Positions 24,405 through 34,530 of a stretch of DNA of 55,241 nucleotides are shown in pieces; the stretch's first letter is position 1; every line of letters starts with the position of its first letter. The notes beneath the pieces are model-generated. The model did not search any database. It worked only from the letters and a program-made list of their open reading frames with translations, and was not told the DNA's origin. This DNA is from Microcaldota archaeon (GTDB lineage Archaea; Micrarchaeota; Micrarchaeia; Anstonellales; JAGGVH01), in NCBI GenBank assembly GCA_020854835.1, contig JAHKLX010000022.1, forward strand, positions 1 through 55,241, given 5' to 3'. The translations under genes and the position numbers were made by a program.

Positions 24405-26411
24405 TTAAATGAAATCAATACAAGTGTAATTTCCAAGACAAATTATTTCACAAACATTTCCCCAATTATTGTTTTCATCGTCTTCAATTATAACGCCATT
24501 TGGATTTCCAGGGACATAATCTGCTCCGGGTCGGATAATCATTGTTCCCGGGGCCGTGCATTCTATTTCAAATGTTTGTGCATCCATTCCTGGAACGGGT
24601 AACCCAAAAACATACCTAATCCCATTCAAAGGTCTAACTCCATATTCGTGTAGCGTGATTCCCTGGAACGGACCATTTCCTCCAAGTCTAACGGTTGTGT
24701 TCGACCATTCTATAGCATCAACCAAACCCGTATTCTTAGTTATTATATTGTATGTTACATTTTCCCCAACATTAACAGTACTACTTCCAACAACACTACA
24801 ATCTGCAATGTAATCTGGTGCTCCAGAACAGGTTATTGTTTGATTACAGTTATTATTGTTACGATTGCTTTCAATGATTCCGTCGTCTGCATTAACAACC
24901 CCCCAAATTTCAATTTCAACAACACCCGGATCACATCTTACTGTTTGAGGTGGAGATCTAAATTGTGCTCCTGCCCTGAGTCCGGGAATTATATAATTAT
25001 AATTTGAACCTGGAGAAATAACAAAATCAGTTCTTGATTCTTTAGTTGCATCACTTCCAATATTTATTGTATCAATATAAACGTTTGTTGATTCTCCAAC
25101 ACCCAAAGTATATAAATCTCCATCTGCAGTTATGTCACATATATAATCTGGTAAATTGGTTCTTCCAATGTCTGTTATATTTGTCTCTTGGGGATATGTT
25201 AATGAGCAATCAACAACACTGCCTTCAAAAAACAGTTCAAATTCAATTGGTGCATCATCACAAACAGTAATTGCAGCAGGATCTGTTGATAATTGTCCTT
25301 CAATTTCACCAGTGCTTCCAGGGTTTATGGGCCCGTATGGCAAAGGTGTGGTCACAACAAAATCATAACAATCCTCACGTGTTATTCTAACATTCATTAC
25401 TCTTAATGGCAAACCCATTTCAATATCAGATTCACCCATCATTGGACCCAGATTTCCTACCCTCAATCTTATATTTGTAGGTGTTCCATCGGGATTCAAA
25501 GAAATGCTTGTTGCAGGTGCAGTTTCTCCTTCGATATAAACACCAAGGATATTAGCCCTCATAACCAAATCCTGAACATAAATATCTCCGTCAAAAATAA
25601 CAAACTCTCCTAAACTATCTTTTGTAAAACGTTGTATCCTACTTATTATACACTCTTCCATGTGGTATGCCATCCCTTCACAGCTTGGATTTGAGGATAT
25701 TCTCAAATCATGAGGACCCCTATTAGAGGGTAATGTCCAATCTGCAATAACATTGCTTGGATCAGATACTAGATGTCTCAATCTCCAATTTTCTGTGACT
25801 GTCCCAGAATCATCAACATCAATCCCCCCATCACAAGCAACATTCACTTTTGATTCAATATTTTGAAACGTTTCACCTTCGGGAGTTATATACACTAAAA
25901 CGTGATCAAAATGTTGTGAATAACTTAGACCGCCCGTGCAGAATGTTGGATAATTATAGCCTCCTGAACGGCAGCTTTCCCCAATCCCTATCCCATCAAG
26001 GCACTTATGTAGTTCAGCATAATGTATAATTCCTCTCCCGTCGCTCGAACTTTCATCATATACTGGCCAATTAGGGCAATTTCCACCATAGAGTGCCAAT
26101 ACTCCATCAAATTCATAAAAAGAAGATCCCATATCTCTCATTTCTCCACTAATTACACTAGGGCATATATAATAAACTCCGTCTTCTCCAAAAACTCCAT
26201 CACTAACTCCTGAAGGATAGTCCCCAGTTATTTGTATCATCTTATCTGTGTACATGTTATAATCTAATAATATATGAATTTTTGAATTAAAATACGAATC
26301 GTGATCCACCGTACCACAGGAGCTAAATTTTTTGGTTTCATATGCTTTACTAATCTCATAAGCATTTACGCATAATATTAACACTAGTATAATTGCGCTT
26401 ATTTTTTTCAT
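24405..26411 (-). CDS. secreted CARDB-repeat protein
   Basis: The 668-residue protein has a signal peptide (1-about 23). The N-terminal half (about 25-265) is rich in cysteine, tyrosine and glycine. At least three CARDB-like beta-sandwich repeats follow (about 280-410, 425-535, 545-660), marked by the calcium-site-like DDGIIESNRNNNN and EDDENNNWGN. No C-terminal anchor is seen. It starts 15 bases after the stop of the giant gene, with GGGGTGA as SD, so the two are one operon. It probably acts in the cell envelope or in adhesion. Confidence 0.75.
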   Translation of the reverse strand: MKKISAIILVLILCVNAYEISKAYETKKFSSCGTVDHDSYFNSKIHILLDYNMYTDKMIQITGDYPSGVSDGVFGEDGVYYICPSVISGEMRDMGSSFYEFDGVLALYGGNCPNWPVYDESSSDGRGIIHYAELHKCLDGIGIGESCRSGGYNYPTFCTGGLSYSQHFDHVLVYITPEGETFQNIESKVNVACDGGIDVDDSGTVTENWRLRHLVSDPSNVIADWTLPSNRGPHDLRISSNPSCEGMAYHMEECIISRIQRFTKDSLGEFVIFDGDIYVQDLVMRANILGVYIEGETAPATSISLNPDGTPTNIRLRVGNLGPMMGESDIEMGLPLRVMNVRITREDCYDFVVTTPLPYGPINPGSTGEIEGQLSTDPAAITVCDDAPIEFELFFEGSVVDCSLTYPQETNITDIGRTNLPDYICDITADGDLYTLGVGESTNVYIDTINIGSDATKESRTDFVISPGSNYNYIIPGLRAGAQFRSPPQTVRCDPGVVEIEIWGVVNADDGIIESNRNNNNCNQTITCSGAPDYIADCSVVGSSTVNVGENVTYNIITKNTGLVDAIEWSNTTVRLGGNGPFQGITLHEYGVRPLNGIRYVFGLPVPGMDAQTFEIECTAPGTMIIRPGADYVPGNPNGVIIEDDENNNWGNVCEIICLGNYTCIDFI

Positions 26412-26425
26412 TTATTCACCCCAAT

Positions 26426-29400
26426 TTATTTCTGCTTTTCTTCTCTTCTTTTTTGCCTTTCTGCTTTTCTTCTATCACGAGCTTCTTGACTAAAAATTCC
26501 ATTCCATTTAGATGCAACCCACAAAGCACTTTCCCTAACGTAATATGATATATCTAATTGGCCACTAATCTCATGACCCCAACGATATCCTTCTCCACTA
26601 TCAATTCCTATAACTCCTACACCTGCTTCCACTTCTGCATTTGCTATTCTTCCCCTAACTGAGCCTATTACATTCATTTGATTGTAAGCCTCTGTCATTT
26701 TATATTCCAGTCTCATGCCTACATTTTCTAAGAATCCTTGCTCAAGGGGTTTGTCTATTGTGAATATTAGGGTTGTTGCATTAACATTTAAGTTATCTGG
26801 TGCATCAGGTGCTCGGTGCCAAGTTCCGGATGCTCCAAATTCAACATCTATGGAATTCATATATAAATTCAAACCACCCATCGCACCATACACCCAGAAA
26901 CCATTTTCATCTATTTGCGCCCTACCTAATTCTCCACCTACACTCGCTCTTAAATTTGGGAAAAGCAGATAACCAAGCATTGCTTGTCCCCCCATATAGC
27001 TAGGGAGTTTTCCTTCTGTAATCGATTCTCGTGCCACATTATACAGGTTCTCCACAACTGTTGTTTCATTATTAGAATCGATTATTACTCCTCCCCCTAA
27101 TATGCTGTAGGCAGTGCCTCTAACTCCTATTTTCTCTGTTAGTTCAATACCCATTGACCCATACAAAGTAATGCTTTCATACCTAAATTTATCGGGATGG
27201 TCTTCATAATATTTTCTTACTGATTCGGGAAGTTCACTAACATCAGTTACCAAATATAAATCATGACTTTCAGTGTTAACATACACCCCAATTTCCAAGT
27301 CAGTTATATTAACACTCCCTAATTCCAAATCTTTTATTAATTTTCCAGAAACGTGCATTTTGTTTATCAAGGTGGGAGTTGAAACTAAATCAGATGTTGT
27401 TTCTATGTATGATATATCAAAATTAAGGGTTGCGTACATAAACCTGGTAAATTCAGGTAATTCCTCTTTAAGTATAAAATCCCTTATTTCTTCAGGACTC
27501 ATACCTGCTATGTTTCCAATTATATCAGGTTCAATTATCCATGTTCCTTCAAATCCTCCAAATCCAAAAATTGTATTATACAAATCTTCATTTTCAAACG
27601 AACTTAAACCTACTGCGTTCCTATAGTCATTCCAATCGTTTATACAATCCTCCCCAAGGCTAGTTAATAGGTAGTTATATGTGCCATCCTCATTTTCTAT
27701 TTTTTTGACAAATAATCTTATCAACATATCTCTCCCTTCATCGGTTTTTCGTTTTGATATTAAATCTTTGAACATCTCATCATACACATTTGTTAAATAT
27801 TCAGAAGTTTTGCCCTCGATAGATATACGCTCTGTTCCACCAGCCTCTCTTGTCAAAATAAATCTATCATTCCCCCTAGTAATCTCATATATTGTATTCC
27901 CGTTTTCATCTATTCGAGTAGAGGGGCTAAGACCTTGGTATGCAAACCATTCAAGCATTGTATCAATATCTAAGTCAGTTATTGAAATTGTTTGATTTGT
28001 AGATACATAAATTTCGCTGGATGTTTTTATTGGTATTGGGGGTTTCCATTTTGCCATTGAATCTTTTCCCGGAACCGGACTTAAAGATCCAACACTATTC
28101 AATCTTATTGTTGCGATATATTCATTGTTTGAGCTCCCAAGATCTTCTCTATATGACTTCCCTGTAAACATATATGTTTCCCCATTCTTCAAAATCAATT
28201 CGCCTTTTTCATTTCTTTGATTCAAATTAATTCGTAAACTAGTTCTTCCAAATTCATCAGTATCAAGATTTCCTTCTATTGTAACTCCTTCCATTGGTAC
28301 CATATTTCCTTTTTTATCCTTAACGTAGACATATAATTCAACTGTGGCGCCCTTCACGTTTGGGGTAAACATATCAAAACTTTCATTACCGTCTTTTCCG
28401 CTTCCATTAACAGATAAAATTGTTTGTGTTTCAATTTCTGCCATAACAGTTTCTCGTTTGTTTCTATCTTTAACTTCAATTTCCAATACACTCATGTCTA
28501 TGGATATTGCCACACCATTATCCATTTTCCACGTTTTTTTATCTTTATCCTGGACTAATTGTGTTTTTACATTTTCCTGTTCTAGAACTTCTAAAATCCC
28601 GCCAAAACCAAGTTCTCTATTCAATGCAAGACCTCTCTGTACACGTGAGTCTTTTCTATGAGGATCTAAAAACGGATCAAAATGCATTACATATTCTCTA
28701 TTCTCTTTCGGGTTTTGACTGTTTCTAATAGATTTAGTGTAGTCTTCTTCATATGGAAGGCCCGTTAACAAAAATCCTGCTGTTAATATCGGATTAAATC
28801 CATTTGTGACATTTCTATTAAAAACCAATTTAAGTTCTTCTTCCACAACATCTCTTTTGATTTCAACAGCATTTCCTTTTGCATCAAATTTAAAGAATCT
28901 ATAATAAAATGGAAGCATTGAAGATCTTGTTAATTGACCACCTGTACGCAATTTTTCCAATCCATCGGCAAAACTATTTGCTACTGCTCTAAAATTATCA
29001 TTATCAAAATTATTTTCTCTTAATCTCGAAAGTATAAGATCCCACTGTTCTAATCCTTGTGAGGGATCCATTCTCAATTCTTCAGGAACTGCCTTAGCAA
29101 AAGCTTCAAGTCTTTTCATTCCGGCAAAGTAATCATCAATTCTTCCTCTTTCTCTTCTTAATTTGCCGTATTTATTTCTATATTCTACTGATTCAAGCCA
29201 TCCTGCGTATGTAGAAGCATTCTCTGGATTATTTATCCAATTTGGATCTTTAGAATATAAATAAGATACTGTACCTGGACCTAAAATTGAAAAAGCAAAA
29301 GATAATCTTGTCAAAGTATTTGTGTCATTCAACAACTCTGCGATTTTATCTTTATTAACAAATTCAATTTTTGCCCACTCAGTATCAAACAAATTACTAG

Positions 29401-31453
29401 TATTCAATTCATATAGATTCCCCGATTCATCTTTTCCATAAATCTTAGTGAAACCTTGCATCTGTGTGAAAACAAAAAAACCTTGGGTAAAATAATCCTG
29501 CCATTTTTCTGCGAGGTTGCCCGCACTATAATACAAATCATTTTGTGGAGAATAATTATATTCGCCTATGGCATTGGGAAGGCCTTCAACAGTTTTTCCT
29601 TCAACAGCGCTGTAAAATACCATTGCATTTTCCAATTCAATATAATCCGAACTGCCTTTTTTAATTCCAAATTTATTATGGTTCAAATAAATGTGTTCTG
29701 CGATTTGGAAGAATGACCCATCCCAATTCTTTCCAAGATCTTTTGCTGCTTTGGCCCAATTATTTTTAATGAGTTCTGTTCCTTTTAAATTATAACCTGA
29801 ATCAATCAGTGTATCTCCACCGATTGTTGAATATTCCCCATGCCCTCCATCCTGGGCCCTAACGCTTCCATAATAATCGGGAACAAAATATTCTTCTAAC
29901 CACGTTATAACTTCTCCCCCATAAATATCTTTATACTTTTCTTCAAATTGAGTCCAATTTATCTCATTCAAAGCCAATCTTTCAATATCTTTGAAAATTG
30001 CATTTCTCATAGCATCAGTAACAACATAGGTTACGTTATCGTCACTAACAAATACCAAGGGCATGCCCCCTGCTAATAATCTTAATTGCATTGCATCATA
30101 TTTCAACAATTCTCCTGCTTTTGCATTTGTTTCTATTTGTCTTTGCAAGGCAACAACATTTTGTCTTTGAGATTCACTGTCTGTGAAAACGCGTTCTGTT
30201 GCTTCAATTACAAACTTTTGCTGTTCAGGTATTGAATTATGAATTTTATCAATAACTGCATTTATTTTTTCTAAATTTATTTTTCCATTTTCATATGTTC
30301 CTTTTAATATGTCAGCTGTGTTTCCGTCGAACAATTCTTTAATTTCTCCTTTTCCATTGATATAATCATAAATGCCCAAAGCAATTACCAATCTTTGTAT
30401 TGCTCTAACTTCATCAGCTGTTTCCATTCCTGTAACCAAATTTTCAACGCCCCATATTTTTTTCAAATAATCAACAGAGTATTTCAAAGCTTCTTCTATA
30501 TGATATTTGTTTAATCCAACAACGCCAAACACACCTTCTCCGCGAGGAGATATTTTATCTATTTCTTCTTTCATTTTTTTAATAGCTTCAGGAGATATAA
30601 TCAGCCCTGTTGTGTTGTATAAATATATAAGTTCTCTCATATGGCTTAAATAGCCAGAGTTTACCAATCTCCATGCATCAACATTTGTTTTATATTCATC
30701 AACATTTTCTATCATTTCTCTAACAACAGGATCTGAAGGTTCTGGCAAAGGCGAGACTGTTTCAGGTGCAGGTGGTGGGGGAGCTTCAATAGGTTCCCTC
30801 GTTCTTGTTGTTTTTTCATGACTTTCTATTGTTGGAGTTACTTTTAAATCAGGAGATATTTCTAAAAACACAATTGTTAAAGACATATCAAAAACTTTAT
30901 CCATTTCTTTTTTTATATCATTTAATTTCTGATCTTTAATTCCTTTTACCTCTTGTAAATAATGATTTATTCTTTCATTAATTGATCTCACTATTTGATT
31001 CAAATTAAGATCTTTTCCCATAAATTCTACAGATCCTTTTATCATTGCTTCAGCATCGTCTCCGTAAACGAACAGCAAGCCCGCCAAATAAAGTTTCAAA
31101 AGCAATTTATCTGTTTCTTGAAGTCCGTTTGGCACAACACCCATATTTTCTAATCTATAACCAAGTCCAGTAATACTTTGATCTTCAACAATTTTGTTCG
31201 CTTTATCAAAACATTTCAAAAACATAGTTGCTGCTTCGTCGGTTGTTCTTGGAATTGTTGGTATTCCTGGGGAAGAAGGAGAAGTTTCCCTAACACTATT
31301 ATAAAAAGCAAATTTTTGTATCAATGCTTGATCTACAAAAAAATCTAAATTTTCAATCCTTGCGAGTTCCGGGGATTTTTGTTTAATCCTTTCTGTAATT
31401 TCTCCAACACTCAAATTTTTCAATTCAACTACTTCATCAGTTATATGCGTCAT
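26426..31453 (-). CDS. giant 1675-residue protein with Ig-like insert and beta-rich C-terminus
   Basis: I recognise no family for the whole. From the ATG at 31453 (SD GCAGGTGG) the protein has a helical N-terminal part (1-about 215), a proline-rich linker (APPPPAPETVSPLPEP, about 222-237), a long helical/mixed region (about 250-1000), an Ig-like domain (about 1050-1165, EGVTIEGNLDTDEFGRTSLR), and a glycine-rich, strongly alternating beta region (about 1390-1640) reminiscent of a barrel or solenoid. It ends in a basic tail (RRKAERQKRREEKQK). No signal peptide or hydrophobic anchor is evident, which is odd for a partner of a secreted protein. A promoter-like TTTAAA lies near 31480-31492. Confidence 0.7.
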   Translation of the reverse strand: MTHITDEVVELKNLSVGEITERIKQKSPELARIENLDFFVDQALIQKFAFYNSVRETSPSSPGIPTIPRTTDEAATMFLKCFDKANKIVEDQSITGLGYRLENMGVVPNGLQETDKLLLKLYLAGLLFVYGDDAEAMIKGSVEFMGKDLNLNQIVRSINERINHYLQEVKGIKDQKLNDIKKEMDKVFDMSLTIVFLEISPDLKVTPTIESHEKTTRTREPIEAPPPPAPETVSPLPEPSDPVVREMIENVDEYKTNVDAWRLVNSGYLSHMRELIYLYNTTGLIISPEAIKKMKEEIDKISPRGEGVFGVVGLNKYHIEEALKYSVDYLKKIWGVENLVTGMETADEVRAIQRLVIALGIYDYINGKGEIKELFDGNTADILKGTYENGKINLEKINAVIDKIHNSIPEQQKFVIEATERVFTDSESQRQNVVALQRQIETNAKAGELLKYDAMQLRLLAGGMPLVFVSDDNVTYVVTDAMRNAIFKDIERLALNEINWTQFEEKYKDIYGGEVITWLEEYFVPDYYGSVRAQDGGHGEYSTIGGDTLIDSGYNLKGTELIKNNWAKAAKDLGKNWDGSFFQIAEHIYLNHNKFGIKKGSSDYIELENAMVFYSAVEGKTVEGLPNAIGEYNYSPQNDLYYSAGNLAEKWQDYFTQGFFVFTQMQGFTKIYGKDESGNLYELNTSNLFDTEWAKIEFVNKDKIAELLNDTNTLTRLSFAFSILGPGTVSYLYSKDPNWINNPENASTYAGWLESVEYRNKYGKLRRERGRIDDYFAGMKRLEAFAKAVPEELRMDPSQGLEQWDLILSRLRENNFDNDNFRAVANSFADGLEKLRTGGQLTRSSMLPFYYRFFKFDAKGNAVEIKRDVVEEELKLVFNRNVTNGFNPILTAGFLLTGLPYEEDYTKSIRNSQNPKENREYVMHFDPFLDPHRKDSRVQRGLALNRELGFGGILEVLEQENVKTQLVQDKDKKTWKMDNGVAISIDMSVLEIEVKDRNKRETVMAEIETQTILSVNGSGKDGNESFDMFTPNVKGATVELYVYVKDKKGNMVPMEGVTIEGNLDTDEFGRTSLRINLNQRNEKGELILKNGETYMFTGKSYREDLGSSNNEYIATIRLNSVGSLSPVPGKDSMAKWKPPIPIKTSSEIYVSTNQTISITDLDIDTMLEWFAYQGLSPSTRIDENGNTIYEITRGNDRFILTREAGGTERISIEGKTSEYLTNVYDEMFKDLISKRKTDEGRDMLIRLFVKKIENEDGTYNYLLTSLGEDCINDWNDYRNAVGLSSFENEDLYNTIFGFGGFEGTWIIEPDIIGNIAGMSPEEIRDFILKEELPEFTRFMYATLNFDISYIETTSDLVSTPTLINKMHVSGKLIKDLELGSVNITDLEIGVYVNTESHDLYLVTDVSELPESVRKYYEDHPDKFRYESITLYGSMGIELTEKIGVRGTAYSILGGGVIIDSNNETTVVENLYNVARESITEGKLPSYMGGQAMLGYLLFPNLRASVGGELGRAQIDENGFWVYGAMGGLNLYMNSIDVEFGASGTWHRAPDAPDNLNVNATTLIFTIDKPLEQGFLENVGMRLEYKMTEAYNQMNVIGSVRGRIANAEVEAGVGVIGIDSGEGYRWGHEISGQLDISYYVRESALWVASKWNGIFSQEARDRRKAERQKRREEKQK

Positions 31454-31608
31454 TAAACCACCTGCATTTTTTTAAATATCTAAGGTTTTTAAATATTCCT
31501 TTCATATAATTATTTTAGCATTATACATATATATAACTTTATCTACTGGATTTAACAAAAATGAGCAAACATTCTCCAACTCTCAGGATTTTCAAGTTTA
31601 TAGACACA

Positions 31609-31616
31609 TTTATAAA
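31609..31616 (+). promoter_or_regulatory. TATA box of the ribosomal superoperon
   Basis: TTTATAAA lies about 25 bases before the structured leader, placing the transcription start near 31637. A weaker TTTAAAATA (31749-31757) closer to L3 could be a second start. The rest of 31454-31777 holds the minus-strand promoter of the giant gene and the leader RNA. Confidence 0.6.
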
Positions 31617-31636
31617 CTTTTCCTATTTAAATGAAA

Positions 31637-31736
31637 GGTTAGTGGAACTCCTTGTTTAGGATTGACACTCCTAACATCTCGAGTCACTGTGGTCCTTATC
31701 GAGGGCAGCCATGGTGTGTTGTGTTAGGAATCACTC
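31637..31736 (+). promoter_or_regulatory. structured leader of the L3 operon with competing stems
   Basis: TCCTAACA (31669-31676) can pair with TGTTAGGA (31722-31729, eight perfect pairs), with TTAGGA (31656-31661), or in part with GTTAG (31638-31642); these choices exclude one another. A second stem TCTCGA/TCGAGG (31677-31682 with 31699-31704) stacks inside the first arrangement. AGTG (31641-31644) may pair with CACT (31732-31735). The G+C content is well above that of the flanks. This looks like a regulatory leader or small RNA; no known class is recognised. Confidence 0.6.
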
Positions 31737-31777
31737 AAAAAATAAATGTTTAAAATAAAATATATAGAGGTGTGGTC

Positions 31778-32731
31778 ATGGCTAGACACAATAGACCTAG
31801 AAGAGGATCATTGGCTTTCAGACCAAGAAAAAGATCTTCGACGGACATGCCGCGCGTTGGCGAGTGGCCTCTGTCAGAAAAACCAGTATTATTAGGGTAC
31901 GCAGGATATAAAGCAGGAATGTCACATATAATGTATGTAGACCAATCCAAATCCCACCTTAAAGGGAGAGAACGATTTTCGCCAGTAACAGTTATAGAAG
32001 TTCCTGAGATGATTGTTTATGGGGCAAGACTGATGTACCACGGACAAACAGTTAAAGATGTTTTAACTGATGATAAAGATATTTTGATTCAAGCAGGTTT
32101 CAAAAAAAGAGCTGAAAACCCTGCCAAACCAGAATATCCTGAACAATTTGATGAAGTTTATGCTTTAATGTACACCCAACCTGCAAAAACAACCTTTGGA
32201 AAAAAGAAAATAGAAAAAATGATTATAGGGGTTGGCGGAACACCAAAAGAAGCATTAGAATATGTTAAATCATTAATAAATAAAAAAATAAAAGCAAAGG
32301 ACGTCTTTTCTGAAGGACAGTATGTTGATATTATAGCTATCACGAAAGGCAAAGGATGGCAAGGTCCTGTTAAAAGATTTGGTATAGCAACCCAAAGACC
32401 AAAATCAACTGGGAAAGTAAGGCACGTAGGAAACTTAGGGCCTTTCAAACCAGCATATGTTCCATATGAGGCTCCACAGGCAGGTCAAGTTGGTTATCAC
32501 AAAAGAACCGAAATCAACAAACTCATTGTAAAAATGGGTGCTGACCCAAATGAAATAAATCCTTCAAGTGGATTTTCAGATTATGGGATTGTAAAGAATG
32601 ATTATATTTTGCTTAAAGGTTCAATACCTGGGCCAAAGAAAAGGCTTGTAAGATTAAGACTGGCAATAAGAAAAACCGATAAAGTACAGCCTGTTCAATT
32701 GTCTTACGTATCAAAAGAACCACAGAATTAA
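31778..32731 (+). CDS. rpl3: large ribosomal protein L3 (uL3)
   Basis: The protein opens ARHNRPRRGSLAFRPRKR and is the archaeal form of 317 residues. It binds 23S rRNA near the peptidyl transferase centre and organises early 50S assembly. GAGGTG lies six bases before the ATG at 31778; the upstream in-frame GTG is part of that SD. It is the first gene of a run of 29 that follow with tiny gaps or overlaps, behind a structured leader. The SPOUT methyltransferase gene often found before archaeal L3 is absent. Confidence 0.96.
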   Translation: MARHNRPRRGSLAFRPRKRSSTDMPRVGEWPLSEKPVLLGYAGYKAGMSHIMYVDQSKSHLKGRERFSPVTVIEVPEMIVYGARLMYHGQTVKDVLTDDKDILIQAGFKKRAENPAKPEYPEQFDEVYALMYTQPAKTTFGKKKIEKMIIGVGGTPKEALEYVKSLINKKIKAKDVFSEGQYVDIIAITKGKGWQGPVKRFGIATQRPKSTGKVRHVGNLGPFKPAYVPYEAPQAGQVGYHKRTEINKLIVKMGADPNEINPSSGFSDYGIVKNDYILLKGSIPGPKKRLVRLRLAIRKTDKVQPVQLSYVSKEPQN

Positions 32732-32742
32732 AGGTGATGATA

Positions 32743-33537
32743 ATGAAGGCAGATATTTATGATACCACTGGTAAAAAAACAAAACAAATAGATCTTCCAG
32801 ATTTTTTTACACAAAAAATTAGGCCCGATCTAATCAAAAGAGCTTTTCTACATGAAGTTTCATTTACCTATCAACCCAAAGGAGTTGATCCAAGTTCAGG
32901 ATTTAAAACTTCTGCAGAATATCTGGGAAGAAAAGGATCTTATAGGGCTATGAAAAACAGAGGTCAAGCAAAACTCCCAAGAGTTAAACTTCCAGAGGGG
33001 AGATTTGGAGACGTTAGAACAATTCCTTCTTCAGTTGGGGGAAGAAGAGCTCATCCTCCTGTTCCAGAGAAAAAGCTTGTTGAGCAAATGAACAAAAGAG
33101 AATATCTCTTTGCTTTGATGAACAGTCTTGCAGCAACAACCAATGTTTCCTTTGTAAAAAAACGAGGACACAAATTTGATGGAAGCGTTCCAATAGTTTT
33201 ATCTGAAGAATTTGAAAAAATTGAAAAAACAAAAGATCTTAATTCTATACTGTCTTTATTTATTAAAGATGATTTGGAAAGATCAAAAAAAGGAACCAAA
33301 AAAACAAATGCAAGAGCTGTAAAAAGCAGAACATATGTTCCAAGATCATTATTAATAATAACAGATCAAAAATCTAATCTTCTCAAAACTGCAAGAAATA
33401 TTTCTGGCGTGGACGTTGTTCCTGTTGAAGAAATAAATGTATCACTTCTTGCACCAGGTGGAGTTCCAGGAAGATTAACTGCATTTACACAGCCTGCCAT
33501 CAAGAAATTGGATGAAATAATAAAAATTAAAGGGTGA
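32743..33537 (+). CDS. rpl4: large ribosomal protein L4 (uL4)
   Basis: 264 residues from the ATG at 32743 (SD AGGTG six bases upstream; earlier GTG/ATG codons overlap it). The extended loop with RGQAKLPRVK and GGRRAHPP threads into the 50S tunnel wall. In bacteria L4 represses its own S10 operon, which makes it one candidate ligand for the leader before L3. That link is only an inference. Confidence 0.96.
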   Translation: MKADIYDTTGKKTKQIDLPDFFTQKIRPDLIKRAFLHEVSFTYQPKGVDPSSGFKTSAEYLGRKGSYRAMKNRGQAKLPRVKLPEGRFGDVRTIPSSVGGRRAHPPVPEKKLVEQMNKREYLFALMNSLAATTNVSFVKKRGHKFDGSVPIVLSEEFEKIEKTKDLNSILSLFIKDDLERSKKGTKKTNARAVKSRTYVPRSLLIITDQKSNLLKTARNISGVDVVPVEEINVSLLAPGGVPGRLTAFTQPAIKKLDEIIKIKG

Positions 33538-33541
33538 GATT

Positions 33542-33790
33542 ATGGTTCTTAAGAGATTGGTTAGTAGCGAAAAAGGTGTAAGAGAACTTGAAAATAACAT
33601 ACTATTGTTTGTTGTTGAAAAAAACTCTACAAAAGACGATATCAGAAAAGAAATAGAAAGCAAATTCAAAGTTAAAGTTTATAGTGTCAAAACTTTCAAT
33701 AATTTGCAAGGGGAAAAACGTGCTTATATTAAATTAACAAAAGAACATTCAGCATCTGACATTGCTGATAAAATTGGCGGTGCTGTTTAG
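33542..33790 (+). CDS. rpl23: large ribosomal protein L23 (uL23)
   Basis: 82 residues, the normal archaeal length. It sits at the tunnel exit and helps dock the signal recognition particle and the translocon. SD GGGTGA precedes the ATG by five bases. The pattern KVKVYSVKTFNNLQGEKRAYIKL is diagnostic. Confidence 0.95.
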   Translation: MVLKRLVSSEKGVRELENNILLFVVEKNSTKDDIRKEIESKFKVKVYSVKTFNNLQGEKRAYIKLTKEHSASDIADKIGGAV

Positions 33791-33802
33791 AGGTGTTTAA
33801 AG

Positions 33803-34525
33803 ATGGGAAAAAGAATTATCTCACAAAGAAGAGGACGTGGGAGTCCTGCTTTCAAAGCTCCCAGTCATAGATATAAAGTTAAACTTAGTTACAGAACTTA
33901 TGATGACATAGAAAGATCGAATATTCTAAAAGGAGAAGTCATGGGTTTTGTAGATGACCCCGGTCATGATGCACTGCTTATGAAAATACTATTCGAGAAC
34001 AATGAAGAAGGAGTTTTCTTAGCTCCCGAAGGAATAAAACTTGGCGATAACATTTATACTGGCGCAAATTCTCCAGTTGGGCTTGGTAACATCCTCCCTC
34101 TAAAAAACGTGCCAGAAGGGTACTATATTTATAATCTTGAAATAAAACCTGGACAAAATGGAAAATTTGTAAGATCTCCGGGTTCATATGCAACTGTTGT
34201 TTCAAAAGAAGGAGGTAAAGTTGTTGTGCGTATGCCAAGCAACAAAAAACTTCCATTTGATGAAAACTGTAGAGTTTCAATAGGAGTTGTATCTGGAGGG
34301 GGACGTTTAGAAAAACCCTTATTCAAAGCAGGAAATTCTTTTCACAAAAAAAGAGCAACAAACAGAAGATGGCCTATAGTTAAAGGTGTATCAATGAATT
34401 CAGTTTCACATCCGTTTGGTGGAAAAAGCCATACTCCTAAACGTTCAACAATATCACGAAATGCACCACCTGGAAAGAAGGTTGGGCATATTGCAGCTAG
34501 GAGAACTGGTAGAAAGAAGAGGTGA
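33803..34525 (+). CDS. rpl2: large ribosomal protein L2 (uL2)
   Basis: 240 residues. It is required for subunit joining and peptidyl transfer. The C-terminal segment MNSVSHPFGGKSHTPKR contains the conserved histidine loop near the active site. Its last codons hold the SD for S19. Confidence 0.96.
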   Translation: MGKRIISQRRGRGSPAFKAPSHRYKVKLSYRTYDDIERSNILKGEVMGFVDDPGHDALLMKILFENNEEGVFLAPEGIKLGDNIYTGANSPVGLGNILPLKNVPEGYYIYNLEIKPGQNGKFVRSPGSYATVVSKEGGKVVVRMPSNKKLPFDENCRVSIGVVSGGGRLEKPLFKAGNSFHKKRATNRRWPIVKGVSMNSVSHPFGGKSHTPKRSTISRNAPPGKKVGHIAARRTGRKKR

Positions 34526-34530
34526 AGATT

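Noticed and set aside
26715..26972. Frames on the plus strand opposite the giant gene
   Set aside because: Scattered, lack SD or promoters, and the minus-strand frame is continuous for 5 kb.
31711..31758. Leader peptide starting ATG at 31711
   Set aside because: Only 15 codons, no SD, and it lies inside the paired part of the structured leader.
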